Positions 52,301-62,394 of a DNA stretch of 64,000 bases are shown one piece after another. This DNA comes from Methylobacterium sp. J-076 (lineage in GTDB: Bacteria; Pseudomonadota; Alphaproteobacteria; Rhizobiales; Beijerinckiaceae). The notes under the pieces are model-generated. The model did no database searches. It saw only the letters and a program-made list of their open reading frames with translations, and had not been told where the DNA came from. The first letter of the stretch is position 1. Each line of letters starts with the position of its first letter. Position numbers and translations under genes: made by a program. Location of the stretch: positions 1 through 64,000 of the forward strand of contig NZ_JAKSXW010000134.1 of assembly GCF_022829405.1 (NCBI RefSeq). The letters run 5' to 3'.

Positions 52301-52692
52301 GCGGGCGGCCGCTGCTGAACACCTCAGTGCTGCGCGACGAGGCGGGGTTTATGGGGGGGGAGCCTTACTGTCAAGCGCGACTCGGCCGGGAAAATCGCCG
52401 GCGCCGGAATCACCGGCCGCCGCAGCCGGTGCGGGTGGGGGGAGGGAAGGGGGGAACGACGGTTGTCGCAGGTGGCGCCTTGCCGCCTGTGCGGATCTGC
52501 CGTGTTGGTTCGCCGGGAAGGTCGACCATCTCTATGCGCAGGACGCAGTTTGTGCGACGCGCAACGCCCATTGTCATGCGGCGGCGGCTCGACTAAGCCA
52601 CGCCCGAACGCATCCTGGCATAAGAACAATTCCACCGGGGGAGCCGGTCCGGCCTCGCGCCGCACACGTCCCTCGTCTCGCGAGGCTTGGGC
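52301..52692. promoter_or_regulatory. Upstream region of the nuo operon
   Basis: This 392-bp gap between tRNA-Asp and nuoA has no gene. It should hold the main nuo promoter. A weak TTGTCA (52571-52576) lies 17 bp before TAAGCC, but the match is poor and I do not assign a start. The first 100 bp are the tRNA promoter region on the minus strand. Confidence 0.45.
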
Positions 52693-53058
52693 ATGACCGG
52701 ACTGCTGGCGGACTATCTGCCGCTCATCGTGTTCATCGGCGTGGCGCTCTTCATCGCCGCCGCGCTGCTGGTGGTGCCCTTCCTGGTGGCCTTCAAGGCG
52801 CCGGACCCCGAGAAGCTGTCGGCCTACGAGTGCGGCTTCAACGCCTTCGACGACGCGCGCATGAAGTTCGACGTGCGCTTCTATCTGGTCGCCATCCTGT
52901 TCATCATCTTCGATCTGGAGGTCGCCTTCCTGTTTCCCTGGGCGATCACCTTCGGGGAGCTCGGCTGGTACGGCTTCTGGTCGATGATGATCTTCCTCGG
53001 CGTGCTGACCGTCGGCTTCGTCTACGAGTGGCGCAAGGGCGCCCTCGAGTGGGACTAG
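52693..53058 (+). CDS. nuoA: NADH-quinone oxidoreductase subunit A
   Basis: A 121-residue membrane subunit of complex I with three membrane segments (about 8-30, 62-84, 89-110). The loop [20 protein letters not shown], with its conserved Cys, is the family signature. The ATG at 52693 follows GAGGC. First gene of the operon nuoABC-(insert)-DEFGHIJKL. It spans the proton-pumping arm near the quinone site. Confidence 0.95.
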   Translation: MTGLLADYLPLIVFIGVALFIAAALLVVPFLVAFKAPDPEKLSAYECGFNAFDDARMKFDVRFYLVAILFIIFDLEVAFLFPWAITFGELGWYGFWSMMIFLGVLTVGFVYEWRKGALEWD

Positions 53059-53098
53059 CCGTCACGGCCACCGAGACCGCATGAATCCGAGGCGCTGA

Positions 53099-53689
53099 AT
53101 GGCCCTGATCACCGACACCTCCCCCCGCGCCCCGGCCATCGCGCCGCAGCCCAAGGGCATCATCGACCCGAATACCGGCCGGCCGATCGGCGCGGACAAC
53201 CCGACCTTCCTGTCGATCAGCGACGAGCTGGCCGACCGGGGCTTCCTGCTCACCAGCGCGGACGAGCTCATCACCTGGGCCCGCACCGGCTCGCTGATGT
53301 GGATGACCTTCGGGCTCGCCTGCTGCGCGGTCGAGATGATGCAGATGTCGATGCCGCGCTACGACTGCGAGCGGTTCGGCTTCGCCCCGCGCGGCTCGCC
53401 CCGGCAGTCGGACGTGATGATCGTCGCCGGCACGCTCACCAACAAGATGGCCCCGGCGCTGCGCAAGGTCTACGACCAGATGCCGGAGCCGCGCTACGTG
53501 ATCTCGATGGGTTCCTGCGCCAACGGCGGCGGCTACTACCACTATTCGTATTCGGTGGTGCGCGGCTGCGACCGGGTGGTCCCGGTGGACATCTACGTCC
53601 CCGGTTGCCCGCCCACGGCGGAGGCGCTGCTCTACGGGGTGCTGCTCCTGCAGAAGAAGATCCGCCGCATCGGCACGATCGAGCGCTGA
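53099..53689 (+). CDS. nuoB: NADH-quinone oxidoreductase subunit B
   Basis: A 196-residue hydrophilic subunit that binds the terminal cluster N2. Ligands are the tandem Cys75-Cys76 ([10 protein letters not shown]), Cys140 (GSCANGGG) and Cys170 ([10 protein letters not shown]). An N-terminal extension of about 30 residues precedes the core. It is 40 bp after nuoA and passes electrons to the quinone with NuoD. Confidence 0.96.
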   Translation: MALITDTSPRAPAIAPQPKGIIDPNTGRPIGADNPTFLSISDELADRGFLLTSADELITWARTGSLMWMTFGLACCAVEMMQMSMPRYDCERFGFAPRGSPRQSDVMIVAGTLTNKMAPALRKVYDQMPEPRYVISMGSCANGGGYYHYSYSVVRGCDRVVPVDIYVPGCPPTAEALLYGVLLLQKKIRRIGTIER

Positions 53690-53691
53690 CC

Positions 53692-54339
53692 ATGACGAAC
53701 GGCATCTCGATCCTCACCCACACCCGGCCGGAGAGCGGCGAGGCGACCCTGGCCGCCCTGGCCGAGCGGGTCTCCGGCGCCCTCGGGCCGGCGGTGGTCG
53801 CGCGCAGCACGGCCTTCGGCGAGCTGACCCTGGTCGTCCAGGCCTCCGACATCGTCTACGCGCTGACCTACCTGCGCGACGACCCGTCCTGCGCCTTCCG
53901 CTGCTTCATCGACCTCTGCGGGGCCGACTATCCGCAGCGGGAGAAGCGGTTCGACGTCGTCTACCACCTGCTCTCGCTGCGCCATAACACCCGCATCCGG
54001 GTGAAGGTGCAGACGGACGAGACGACGCCGGTCCCCTCGGTGATCGAGGTCTTCCCCGCCGCCAACTGGTACGAGCGCGAGACCTACGACCTCTACGGCA
54101 TCCTGTTCTCGGGCCACCCGGACCTGCGCCGGCTGCTGACCGATTACGGGTTCGAGGGCCACCCCCTGCGCAAGGACTTCCCGCTCACCGGCTTCGTCGA
54201 GGTCCGCTACGACCAGGACGAGGGCCGCGTCGTCTACGAGCCGGTCCAGCTGACGCAGGAATTCCGAAACTTCGACTTCCTGTCGCCGTGGGAGGGCACC
54301 GACTACGTGCTCCCGGGCGATGAGAAGGCGAAAGCCTGA
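53692..54339 (+). CDS. nuoC: NADH-quinone oxidoreductase subunit C
   Basis: A 215-residue subunit, not fused to NuoD. The 30-kDa-subunit signature ([20 protein letters not shown]) lies at about 123-142. It starts two bases after the nuoB stop. Its TGA stop overlaps the first two bases of the inserted cassette, so the cassette directly follows the coding region. Confidence 0.95.
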   Translation: MTNGISILTHTRPESGEATLAALAERVSGALGPAVVARSTAFGELTLVVQASDIVYALTYLRDDPSCAFRCFIDLCGADYPQREKRFDVVYHLLSLRHNTRIRVKVQTDETTPVPSVIEVFPAANWYERETYDLYGILFSGHPDLRRLLTDYGFEGHPLRKDFPLTGFVEVRYDQDEGRVVYEPVQLTQEFRNFDFLSPWEGTDYVLPGDEKAKA

Positions 54340-54821
54340 GAGCGAGTAGCGAATAGGGAGTAGCGAATAGGGGACTGGCGTGAATCGGACAACGATCAGT
54401 TCCTATCGGGATCTCAAGGTTTGGCAGGAGGCCATCGAGTTGGCGGTGATGTGTTACAGCGAGACGCGGTCGTTTCCGCGCGAGGAGGTCTTCGGCCTCA
54501 CCGCGCAGATCCGTCGTGCTGCGGCCTCCATCGCCGCCAACATCGCCGAAGGGCATGGCCGCGAGACGCCGGGCGCCTTCGTCCAGTTCCTGCGCATCGC
54601 GCAAGGCTCGACCAAGGAACTCGAAACCCATCTGACCCTGTCGCACCGGATCGGCCTTCTCCCTTCGGTACGGACCGGCAAGCTCCTGAGCAGCTGCGAC
54701 GACATCGGCAAGATGCTCCGCTCGCTGATCCGCTCACTCCAACGCACCACGCAAGGCGAGAAGGAAGCGCGACCATGACGCCGCAGACCTATTCGCTATT
54801 CGCTACTCCCTATTCGCTCTC
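54338..54821. mobile_element. 484-bp cassette between nuoC and nuoD with terminal inverted repeats
   Basis: The ends are GAGAGCGA (54338-54345) and its complement TCGCTCTC (54814-54821), a perfect 8-bp terminal inverted repeat. Inside, a perfect 22-bp inverted repeat lies at 54349-54370 and 54796-54817, built of TAGCGAATAGGG units. Between them is a single gene for a four-helix-bundle protein. It fills almost the whole nuoC-nuoD gap, which in most genomes is short. No transposase is inside. Non-autonomous mobilisation or a retained repeat-bounded cassette are both possible. Confidence 0.7.
54380..54778 (+). CDS. Four-helix-bundle (S23 / 23S rRNA intervening-sequence type) protein
   Basis: A 132-residue, all-helical protein. 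The signature [17 protein letters not shown] at the N-terminus, then [18 protein letters not shown] and [16 protein letters not shown], defines the family of proteins first seen in 23S rRNA intervening sequences, related in fold to the Avd proteins of diversity-generating retroelements. Function is unknown. GTG start. It has no role in complex I and is carried by the repeat-bounded cassette. No reverse transcriptase or rRNA gene is near. Confidence 0.88.
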   Translation: MNRTTISSYRDLKVWQEAIELAVMCYSETRSFPREEVFGLTAQIRRAAASIAANIAEGHGRETPGAFVQFLRIAQGSTKELETHLTLSHRIGLLPSVRTGKLLSSCDDIGKMLRSLIRSLQRTTQGEKEARP

Positions 54822-54836
54822 CGGCGGAGCCGGTCG

Positions 54837-56027
54837 ATGACTGAACACAACATCCGCAACTTCGCCATCAACTTCGGGCCGCAACATCCTGCGGCGCACG
54901 GCGTTCTCAGGCTGGTTCTCGAACTCGACGGCGAAGTCGTCGAGCGGGTCGATCCGCATATCGGCCTGCTGCATCGCGGCACCGAGAAGCTGATCGAGCA
55001 CAAGACCTACGTCCAGGCGACGCCCTATTTCGACCGGCTCGACTACGTGTCGCCGATGAACCAGGAGCACGCCTTCTGCCTGGCCATCGAGAAGCTCGCG
55101 GGCATCGAGGTGCCGCGGCGGGCCCAGCTGATCCGCACGCTGTTCTGCGAGATCGGGCGGCTGCTGTCGCATCTGCTGAACGTCACCACGCAGGCCATGG
55201 ACGTCGGCGCCCTCACGCCCCCGCTCTGGGGGTTCGAGGAGCGCGAGAAGCTGATGATCTTCTACGAGCGCGCCAGCGGGGCGCGGCTCCACGCCAACTA
55301 CTTCCGGCCCGGCGGCGTCCACCAGGACCTGCCGCCGAAGCTGATCGAGGACATCGACGCCTTCTGCGACCCGTTCCTGAAGGTGGTGGACGACCTCGAC
55401 GCGCTCGTGATGGAGAGCCGCATCTTCAAGCAGCGCAACGTCGACATCGGCATCGTGTCGGTGGACGAGTGCATGGCCTGGGGCTTCTCCGGCGTCATGC
55501 TGCGCGGCTCGGGCATCCCGTGGGACCTGCGCAAGAGCCAGCCCTACGAGGTCTACGAGGAGATGGATTTCGACATCCCCGTGGGCAAGAACGGCGACAC
55601 CTACGACCGGCAGGTGATCCGCATGGAAGAGATGCGGGAATCGGCCAAGATCATGAAGCAGTGCTGCGCCAAGCTGCGCGAGCCCGCCGGGCAGGGGCCG
55701 ATCGCCTCCGTCGACGGCAAGTTCGCGCCGCCGCCGCGGCGGGCGATGAAGCGCTCGATGGAAGCGCTCATCCACCACTTCAAGCTCTACACCGAGGGCT
55801 TCCACGTCCCCGAGGGCGAGGTCTACGCCGCGGTCGAGGCGCCCAAGGGCGAGTTCGGCGTGTATTTGGTGTCGGACGGCAGCAACAAGCCGTACCGCTG
55901 CAAGATCCGCGCGCCGGGCTTCGCGCATCTTCAGGCGATGGATTGGATGTGCCGCGGGCACCTCTTGGCCGACGTGTCCTGCGTGCTCGGCACGCTCGAC
56001 ATCGTGTTCGGCGAAGTGGACCGCTGA
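54837..56027 (+). CDS. nuoD: NADH-quinone oxidoreductase subunit D
   Basis: A 396-residue subunit of the 49-kDa/hydrogenase-large-subunit family. N-terminal [15 protein letters not shown] and HRGTEKLIE (with quinone-site His), then [13 protein letters not shown]. It forms the quinone pocket with NuoB. GGCGGAG before the start lies just outside the cassette end. Normal length. Confidence 0.96.
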   Translation: MTEHNIRNFAINFGPQHPAAHGVLRLVLELDGEVVERVDPHIGLLHRGTEKLIEHKTYVQATPYFDRLDYVSPMNQEHAFCLAIEKLAGIEVPRRAQLIRTLFCEIGRLLSHLLNVTTQAMDVGALTPPLWGFEEREKLMIFYERASGARLHANYFRPGGVHQDLPPKLIEDIDAFCDPFLKVVDDLDALVMESRIFKQRNVDIGIVSVDECMAWGFSGVMLRGSGIPWDLRKSQPYEVYEEMDFDIPVGKNGDTYDRQVIRMEEMRESAKIMKQCCAKLREPAGQGPIASVDGKFAPPPRRAMKRSMEALIHHFKLYTEGFHVPEGEVYAAVEAPKGEFGVYLVSDGSNKPYRCKIRAPGFAHLQAMDWMCRGHLLADVSCVLGTLDIVFGEVDR

Positions 56028-56040
56028 GGGCTGAACCACG

Positions 56041-57093
56041 ATGGCAAACCGCAGACTGGCCCCGGCTTCCGAGCAGCCCCAGGACTTCGCCTTCACCCCC
56101 GAGAACGCGGAGTGGGCGAAGAACCAGATCGCCAAGTACCCCGAGGGCCGGCAGGCCTCGGCGGTGATCCCGCTGCTGTGGAAGGCGCAGGAGCAGAACG
56201 GCGGCTGGCTGCCGCAGAAGGCGATCGAGGCGGTGGCGGCCGAACTCGGCATGCCGAAGATCCGCGTGCTGGAGGTGGCGACCTTCTACACGATGTTCGC
56301 CCTGGAGCCGGTGGGCCGGTTCTGGATCCAGCTCTGCGGCACGGTGCCGTGCGATTCCTGCGGTGCCCGCGAGCTGAAGGGGATGCTGCAGAAGCGCCTC
56401 GGCCCGTCCGGCCACGTCTCGGCGGACGGCAACTTCTCCTGGCTGGAGGTCGAGTGCCTCGGCGCCTGCTGCAACGCGCCGATGGTGCAGATCAACCAGG
56501 ACTACTACGAGGACCTGACGCCCGAATCCCTGTCGCAGCTGATGGACGACCTCGCCGCCGGACGGCCGGTGAAGGTCGGCTCGCAGAAGGGGCGCACCTC
56601 CTCGGAGCCGCAGGGCGGCGCGACCACGCTGACGGACGAGACCCTGTTCGACGGGTCGCGGGTGGGCGCGTGGCGCAAGCGCTTCGAGCAGACCGGGGAG
56701 CAGGGCGGGACACCGCCCGCCGACACGGGCGAGGCCGCCTCCGCCGGCCGGCAGGCGGCCACCACCCCGAAGCCGGCCAAGCCCGACGCCGGGCGCCCGG
56801 TGGAGCGGAAGGCCTCCGATGCCCCGGCCCAGCGCGCCGCGGGCGGCGAGGAGCCGGTGAAGCCGTCCGACCGGGCGGGGGCCGCCGATCCGGGCCATTC
56901 CACCGCCCACGAGACCCCGGCGCCGGCCCCCGAGGGGGCCACGGCCGGGGAGAAGGCGGCGGGGGAGCACGGCCACCAGACGGCGCCGGCCCGCGACGTG
57001 CCCCCGCAGCAGCCGGATGCCTCCGGCGAGAGCGAGGCGGCGGTCGAGGGCGGAACGTCCGCGCCGGCCGCCCCCCCGCGGACAGAGCAGTGA
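56041..57093 (+). CDS. nuoE: NADH-quinone oxidoreductase subunit E, with long C-terminal tail
   Basis: The first 180 residues are the 24-kDa subunit with cluster N1a ligands Cys99, Cys104 (QLCGTVPC) and Cys139, Cys143 (ECLGACC), and TFYTMFALEPVGRF. Residues about 185-350 are an extra Pro/Ala/Gly/Glu-rich, probably disordered tail (family members are about 160-220 residues). The tail is in frame with no break, and nuoF begins 9 bp after it. Confidence 0.93.
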   Translation: MANRRLAPASEQPQDFAFTPENAEWAKNQIAKYPEGRQASAVIPLLWKAQEQNGGWLPQKAIEAVAAELGMPKIRVLEVATFYTMFALEPVGRFWIQLCGTVPCDSCGARELKGMLQKRLGPSGHVSADGNFSWLEVECLGACCNAPMVQINQDYYEDLTPESLSQLMDDLAAGRPVKVGSQKGRTSSEPQGGATTLTDETLFDGSRVGAWRKRFEQTGEQGGTPPADTGEAASAGRQAATTPKPAKPDAGRPVERKASDAPAQRAAGGEEPVKPSDRAGAADPGHSTAHETPAPAPEGATAGEKAAGEHGHQTAPARDVPPQQPDASGESEAAVEGGTSAPAAPPRTEQ

Positions 57094-57102
57094 GGACCTG
57101 AC

Positions 57103-58404
57103 ATGCTCGCCGATCAGGATCGCATCTTCACCAACCTCTACGGCCTCCACTCGCCGGGGCTCGACGCCGCCAAGAAGCGGGGCGCCTGGGACGGGACGCA
57201 GTTCCTGCTCCAGCAGGGCCGGGACTGGATCATCGAGGAGATGAAGGCCTCTGGCCTGCGCGGCCGCGGCGGCGCCGGCTTCCCGACCGGGCTGAAATGG
57301 TCGTTCATGCCCAAGAAGTCGGACGGGCGGCCGCACTACCTCGTGGTCAACGCCGACGAGTCGGAGCCCGGCACCTGCAAGGACCGGGAGATCATGCGGC
57401 ACGATCCGCATCTCCTGATCGAAGGCTGCATGCTGGCCTGCTTCGCCATGGGCGCGCATGCCTGCTACGTCTACATCCGCGGCGAGTACGTGGCCGAGAA
57501 GCACGCCCTGCAGAAGGCGGTGGACGAGGCCTACGAGGCGCGCCTCGTCGGGCAGTCCAACGTCCACGACTACCCGTTCGACATCTACGTCCACCACGGC
57601 GCCGGCGCGTATATCTGCGGTGAGGAGACGGCCCTCATCGAGAGCCTGGAGGGCAAGAAGGGGATGCCGCGGCTGAAGCCGCCATTCCCGGCCAACATGG
57701 GCCTCTACGGCTGCCCGACGACGGTGAACAACGTCGAGTCCATCGCGGTGGCGGGCACGATCCTGCGGCGGGGCGCGGCGTGGTTCGCCGGCCTCGGCGG
57801 CAAGAACAACACCGGCACCAAGCTGTTCTGCGTCTCGGGGCACGTCAACCAGCCCTGCAACGTCGAGGAGGAGCTGGGCATCACCTTCCGCGAGCTGATC
57901 GACCGCTACTGCGGCGGCATGCGCGGCGGCTGGGACAACCTGCTGTGCTCGATCCCCGGCGGATCGTCGGTGCCGCTGGTGCCGGCCGAGCAGATCATCG
58001 ACGCGAAGATGGACTTCGACACCCTGCGCAACCTCGGCTCGGGCCTCGGCACGGCGGCGGTGATCGTGCTCGACAAGTCCACCGACATCGTCGGCGCCAT
58101 CGCCCGCATCTCGTACTTCTACAAGCACGAATCCTGCGGCCAGTGCACGCCCTGCCGGGAGGGGACCGGCTGGATGTGGCGGGTGCTGACGCGCATGGCC
58201 GAGGGCCGGGCGCAGAAGCGCGAGATCGACATGCTGTTCGAGGTGACGAAGCAGATCGAGGGCCACACGATCTGCGCGCTGGGCGACGCGGCGGCCTGGC
58301 CGATCCAGGGCCTCATCCGCCACTTCCGCCCCGAGATCGAGAAGCGGATCGACCGCTACTCGGCCAACCCCCATTCCGATCCGGTGCCGATGGCAGCGGA
58401 GTAA
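57103..58404 (+). CDS. nuoF: NADH-quinone oxidoreductase subunit F
   Basis: A 433-residue subunit that binds NADH, FMN and cluster N3. Nucleotide site [13 protein letters not shown] (about 51-63) and the later [12 protein letters not shown]; cluster ligands in [13 protein letters not shown] and the distal Cys of [12 protein letters not shown]. It starts 9 bp after nuoE. Entry point for electrons from NADH. Confidence 0.97.
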   Translation: MLADQDRIFTNLYGLHSPGLDAAKKRGAWDGTQFLLQQGRDWIIEEMKASGLRGRGGAGFPTGLKWSFMPKKSDGRPHYLVVNADESEPGTCKDREIMRHDPHLLIEGCMLACFAMGAHACYVYIRGEYVAEKHALQKAVDEAYEARLVGQSNVHDYPFDIYVHHGAGAYICGEETALIESLEGKKGMPRLKPPFPANMGLYGCPTTVNNVESIAVAGTILRRGAAWFAGLGGKNNTGTKLFCVSGHVNQPCNVEEELGITFRELIDRYCGGMRGGWDNLLCSIPGGSSVPLVPAEQIIDAKMDFDTLRNLGSGLGTAAVIVLDKSTDIVGAIARISYFYKHESCGQCTPCREGTGWMWRVLTRMAEGRAQKREIDMLFEVTKQIEGHTICALGDAAAWPIQGLIRHFRPEIEKRIDRYSANPHSDPVPMAAE

Positions 58405-58470
58405 TGATGATGGGACCGTCCTACCCGCACTCCCCTGCCGAGAGCCTGACCGGACAGGTCGCGGGCATCT

Positions 58471-58566
58471 CCGTCTTTGCGAGCGGAGCGAAGCAATCCA
58501 GGGATGCGGGCCGTTCCAGAATGCGGCGCAGCCCTGGGTTGCTTCGCTGCGCTCGCAATGACGATA
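58471..58566. repeat. Palindromic repeat between nuoF and nuoG
   Basis: Inverted arms 58471-58503 and 58532-58566 contain TTTGCGAGCGGAGCGAAGC and its near-complement GCTTCGCTGCGCTCGCAATG. Same family as 22104-22198. It sits in a 220-bp gap that is unusual for this operon, and its stem could alter the ratio of upstream to downstream mRNA. Confidence 0.75.
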
Positions 58567-58624
58567 GCGGGTTTCAGGGACTTTCCGGTCTTTCCGCGTT
58601 CGTGCCAGATTTCGAGACGTTCCG

Positions 58625-60706
58625 ATGACCAAAATCCTCGTCGACGGCACCGAGGTCGATGTCCCGGCCGACTACACCCTGCTCCAGGCGTGCGAGATCG
58701 CGGGGGCCGAGATCCCGCGCTTCTGCTTCCACGAGCGGCTGTCGATCGCCGGCAACTGCCGCATGTGCCTCGTGGAGCTGAAGGGCGCCCCGAAGCCGGT
58801 GGCGAGCTGCGCCTACGCGGTGAAGGATTGCCGGCCCGGCCCGAACGGCGAGCCGCCGGAGGTGCTGACGCGCTCGGGGCTGACCAAGAAGGCCCGCGAG
58901 GGGGTGATGGAGTTCCTCCTCATCAACCACCCGCTCGATTGCCCGATCTGCGACCAGGGCGGCCATTGCGACCTGCAGGACCAGGCGATGGCCTACGGGG
59001 TCGATTCGACCCGGTACCAGGAGAACAAGCGCGCGGTCGAGGAGAAGCATATCGGCCCGCTGGTGCGGACGGCGATGAACCGCTGCATCCACTGCACCCG
59101 CTGCGTGCGCTTCCTGGCGGAGGTGGCCGGCGTGCCGGACCTCGGCGCCATCGGCCGCGGCGAGGACATGGAGATCACGAGCTACCTCGAACAGTCGATG
59201 GCCTCGGAGCTTCAGGGCAACGTGGCCGACCTGTGCCCGGTGGGCGCCCTGGTCCACAAGCCGCAGAGCTACAACGTCCGCCCGTGGGAGCTGTCCAAGA
59301 CCGAATCGGTCGACGTGATGGACGCCGTGGGCTCGGCGATCCGCATCGACACCCGGGGCCGCGAGGTCATGCAGATCGAGCCGCGGGTCAACGAGGACAT
59401 CAACGAGGAGTGGATCTCCGACAAGACCCGCCACGTCGTGGACGGGCTGCGGATGCAGCGCCTCGACCGGCCGTACCTGCGCGAGAACGGCCGCCTGCGC
59501 CCGGCCTCCTGGGGTGAGGCGTTCCAGGCCATCGCCGCCCGGGTGAAGGGCACCGACCCGAAGCGCATCGGCGCCATCGTCGGCGACCTCGCCGCGGTGG
59601 AGGAGACCTTCGCGCTGCGTGAACTCATCCGCAGCCTCGGCTCGCCCAACCTCGATTGCCGCCAGACCGGCGCGGGGCTCGATCCGGCGCTCGGCCGGGC
59701 GAGCTACCTGTTCAACCCCACCGTCGCGGGCATCGAGGCGGCGGACGCGATCCTGATCGTGGGCGCCAACCCGCGCACCGAGGCGTCGCTGTTGAACGTC
59801 CGCATCCGCAAGCGCTGGCGGATGGCGCCGCTGGCGGTGGGCGTGATCGGCGAGGCCATCGACCTGACCTACCCGAGCCACAACCTCGGCGCCGGCTTCG
59901 AATCGCTGGCGGCGCTGGCCCGGGGCGAGCACAGCTTCCTGGAGACCCTGAAGGCGGCGCAGGCGCCCCTCGTCATCGTCGGGGCGCATGTCGAGCCGGG
60001 GGTGCTGGCGGCGGCGGCCAAGCTGGCGCAGGAGATCGGCGCCCTCGACGGGGGCCGCCCGGGCTTCGGCGTGCTGCACCATGCGGCGGGCCGCGTCGGC
60101 GCCCTGGATCTCGGCTTCGTGCCGGGGGAGGGCGGCCTGACCTTCGGGCAGATGATCGCCGCGGGCGGGGTGGACGTGCTGTTCAACCTCGGGGCGGACG
60201 AGTGTGACGTCGCGCCGGGCGCCTTCGTGGTTTACCAGGGCACCCACGGCGACAAGGGCGCGTCCCGGGCGGACGTGATCCTGCCGGGCGCCGCCTACAC
60301 CGAGAAGAACGCCACCTACGTGAACCTGGAGGGCCGGGTGCAGGTGGCCAACCGGGCGGGCTTCCCGCCGGGCGACGCCCGCGAGGATTGGGCGATCCTG
60401 CGCGCCCTGTCGGATGGGCTCGGCAAGCGCCTGCCGTTCGATTCGCTGATCGCGCTCCGCAAGGCGCTCTACGCCGCGCACCCGCATTTCGCGGGCGTCG
60501 ATTCGGTGGAGACCGGCGACGTGGCCGGCGCCGTCGCGGCGCTCATCGGGCGCGGCGGCGAGACTGGGGGCGGCGGATTCGTCTCGCCCGTCGGCGATTT
60601 CTACCTCACGAACCCGATCGCCCGCGCCTCGCGGGTGCTGGCGGAGTGCTCGCGGCTCGCCCGTGCGCGCGCCGCCGAGCCTCAGCCCCTCGCGGCGGCC
60701 GAGTAG
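58625..60706 (+). CDS. nuoG: NADH-quinone oxidoreductase subunit G
   Basis: A 693-residue subunit. N1b ligands Cys34, Cys45, Cys48, Cys62; a second group with the His-ligand cluster N5 (NHPLDCPICDQGGHCDLQDQ); and RCIHCTRCVRFLAEVAG for N4. The rest is a molybdopterin-oxidoreductase-like fold without cofactor function. Length is normal for the alphaproteobacterial/mitochondrial type (75 kDa). It is preceded by the palindromic repeat. Confidence 0.96.
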   Translation: MTKILVDGTEVDVPADYTLLQACEIAGAEIPRFCFHERLSIAGNCRMCLVELKGAPKPVASCAYAVKDCRPGPNGEPPEVLTRSGLTKKAREGVMEFLLINHPLDCPICDQGGHCDLQDQAMAYGVDSTRYQENKRAVEEKHIGPLVRTAMNRCIHCTRCVRFLAEVAGVPDLGAIGRGEDMEITSYLEQSMASELQGNVADLCPVGALVHKPQSYNVRPWELSKTESVDVMDAVGSAIRIDTRGREVMQIEPRVNEDINEEWISDKTRHVVDGLRMQRLDRPYLRENGRLRPASWGEAFQAIAARVKGTDPKRIGAIVGDLAAVEETFALRELIRSLGSPNLDCRQTGAGLDPALGRASYLFNPTVAGIEAADAILIVGANPRTEASLLNVRIRKRWRMAPLAVGVIGEAIDLTYPSHNLGAGFESLAALARGEHSFLETLKAAQAPLVIVGAHVEPGVLAAAAKLAQEIGALDGGRPGFGVLHHAAGRVGALDLGFVPGEGGLTFGQMIAAGGVDVLFNLGADECDVAPGAFVVYQGTHGDKGASRADVILPGAAYTEKNATYVNLEGRVQVANRAGFPPGDAREDWAILRALSDGLGKRLPFDSLIALRKALYAAHPHFAGVDSVETGDVAGAVAALIGRGGETGGGGFVSPVGDFYLTNPIARASRVLAECSRLARARAAEPQPLAAAE

Positions 60707-60715
60707 GAGAGCCCG

Positions 60716-61738
60716 ATGACGCCCCTGGAAATGCTTGGGACCGTGCTCCTGATCGCGCTCAAGAGCTTCGTGCTCCTGGCCGCGCTCCTCGTGTTCATCG
60801 CCTACGCCCTGCTGGCCGACCGGAAGATCTGGGCGGCGGTGCAGCTGCGCCGGGGGCCGAACGTGGTCGGCCCCTACGGGCTGTTTCAGTCCTTCGCCGA
60901 CCTTCTGAAGTTCGTGCTCAAGGAGCCGGTGATCCCGGCGGGCGCCAACAAGGTGATCTTCCTGCTGGCGCCGCTGGTCTTCGCCATGCTCGCCCTGTCG
61001 AGCTGGGCGGTGATGCCGATCGCCGACGGCTGGGCGATCGCCGACATCAACGTCGGCATCACCTACATCTTCGCGATCTCGTCGCTCGGCGTCTACGGCG
61101 TCATCATGGGCGGCTGGGCGTCGAACTCGAAATACGCCTTCCTCGGGGCCCTGCGCTCGGCGGCGCAGATGATCTCCTACGAGGTGTCCCTGGGCTTCGT
61201 GATCATCTGCGTGCTGATGTGCGCAGGCTCGCTCAACCTCACGCGGATCGTGGCGGCGCAGGATACCAGCCTCGGCCTGCTGGGCTGGTACTGGCTGTGG
61301 CTGTTCCCGATGTTCGTGGTGTTCTTCATTTCGGCGCTGGCCGAGACGAACCGCCCGCCTTTCGACCTGCCGGAGGCCGAATCGGAGCTCGTGGCGGGAT
61401 ACATGGTCGAGTACTCCTCGACGCCCTACCTGCTGTTCATGCTCGGCGAGTACGTCGCCATCATGAGCATGTGCGCGCTCGGCACCGTGCTGTTCCTGGG
61501 CGGCTGGCTCTCGCCGATCCCGTTCGCGCCCTTCACCTGGGTGCCGGGGGTGATCTGGTTCATCCTGAAGGCGAGCTTCCTGTTCTTCCTGTTCGCGATG
61601 GTGAAATCCATCGTGCCGCGCTACCGCTACGACCAGCTCATGCGTCTCGGCTGGAAAGTCTTTCTGCCCATTTCACTCGTCTCGGTGGTGGTCGTGGCCT
61701 TCGTGTTGAAGCTCACCGGCCTGGCCCCTGGCGCGTGA
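60716..61738 (+). CDS. nuoH: NADH-quinone oxidoreductase subunit H
   Basis: A 340-residue membrane subunit with eight hydrophobic segments. The loops [20 protein letters not shown] and [20 protein letters not shown] are diagnostic; the second carries the acidic cluster at the quinone-proton coupling channel. It starts 9 bp after nuoG. Confidence 0.97.
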   Translation: MTPLEMLGTVLLIALKSFVLLAALLVFIAYALLADRKIWAAVQLRRGPNVVGPYGLFQSFADLLKFVLKEPVIPAGANKVIFLLAPLVFAMLALSSWAVMPIADGWAIADINVGITYIFAISSLGVYGVIMGGWASNSKYAFLGALRSAAQMISYEVSLGFVIICVLMCAGSLNLTRIVAAQDTSLGLLGWYWLWLFPMFVVFFISALAETNRPPFDLPEAESELVAGYMVEYSSTPYLLFMLGEYVAIMSMCALGTVLFLGGWLSPIPFAPFTWVPGVIWFILKASFLFFLFAMVKSIVPRYRYDQLMRLGWKVFLPISLVSVVVVAFVLKLTGLAPGA

Positions 61739-61763
61739 TCCCACGACATTCGGAGATCCGGGC

Positions 61764-62252
61764 ATGAAGCTCGATCACATCGCCAGAAGCCTTCTCCTGA
61801 AGGAGTTCGTGTCCGGGATGATCCTCGGCATGCGCTACTTCTTCAAGCCGAAGGCGACGATCAACTATCCCTTCGAGATGGGCCATCGCGGGCCGCGCTT
61901 CCGGGGGGAGCATGCCCTGCGGCGCTACCCCAACGGCGAGGAGCGCTGCATCGCCTGCAAGCTCTGCGAAGCGATCTGCCCGGCCCAGGCCATCACCATC
62001 GAGGCGGGCCCGCGCCGCAACGACGGCACGCGCCGCACCACGCGCTACGACATCGACATGGTGAAGTGCATCTATTGCGGCATGTGCCAGGAGGCCTGCC
62101 CGGTGGATGCCATCGTCGAGGGGCCGAACTTCGAGTTCTCGACCGAGACCCGGGAGGAGCTTCTGTACGACAAGCAGAAGCTGCTGCTGAACGGCGACCG
62201 GTGGGAACGGGAGATCGCCCGCAACATCGCCATGGATGCGCCCTACCGCTGA
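61764..62252 (+). CDS. nuoI: NADH-quinone oxidoreductase subunit I
   Basis: A 162-residue ferredoxin-like subunit with two 4Fe-4S motifs: Cys62, 65, 68, 72 ([12 protein letters not shown]) and Cys102, 105, 108, 112 ([12 protein letters not shown]). The N-terminal amphipathic segment lies on the membrane. It passes electrons to NuoB cluster N2. A 142-bp gap with a hairpin separates it from nuoJ. Confidence 0.97.
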   Translation: MKLDHIARSLLLKEFVSGMILGMRYFFKPKATINYPFEMGHRGPRFRGEHALRRYPNGEERCIACKLCEAICPAQAITIEAGPRRNDGTRRTTRYDIDMVKCIYCGMCQEACPVDAIVEGPNFEFSTETREELLYDKQKLLLNGDRWEREIARNIAMDAPYR

Positions 62253-62271
62253 GAGGCATGCACGCCGCTCG

Positions 62272-62290
62272 GTTGCCGCATCGCGGCAAC
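62272..62290. other. Hairpin between nuoI and nuoJ
   Basis: GTTGCCGC-ATC-GCGGCAAC, perfect 8-bp arms with a 3-bp loop, in a 142-bp gap. No T-run follows, so it is more likely a processing or stability stem than a terminator. Confidence 0.4.
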
Positions 62291-62394
62291 ACCGTTGTGC
62301 CGGCCCTGGCCGGGTTCTATAGACGGGCCGCCTGTGGCGGCTTGACGCCACCGAGGCAGAAGGGGCCGCGCGAGCGGCCGGACGCACGAAGCGC

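Noticed and set aside
52571..52599. nuo promoter at TTGTCA-N17-TAAGCC
   Set aside because: The -10 match is poor; recorded only as a note for the region.
54380..54778. Diversity-generating retroelement, because the protein resembles Avd
   Set aside because: No reverse transcriptase, template/variable repeat or target gene is near; only the small four-helix-bundle gene is present.
54338..54821. CRISPR or integron cassette reading of the repeats around the four-helix-bundle gene
   Set aside because: The repeats are inverted and only two, with no spacer series, no attC-like structure and no integrase.
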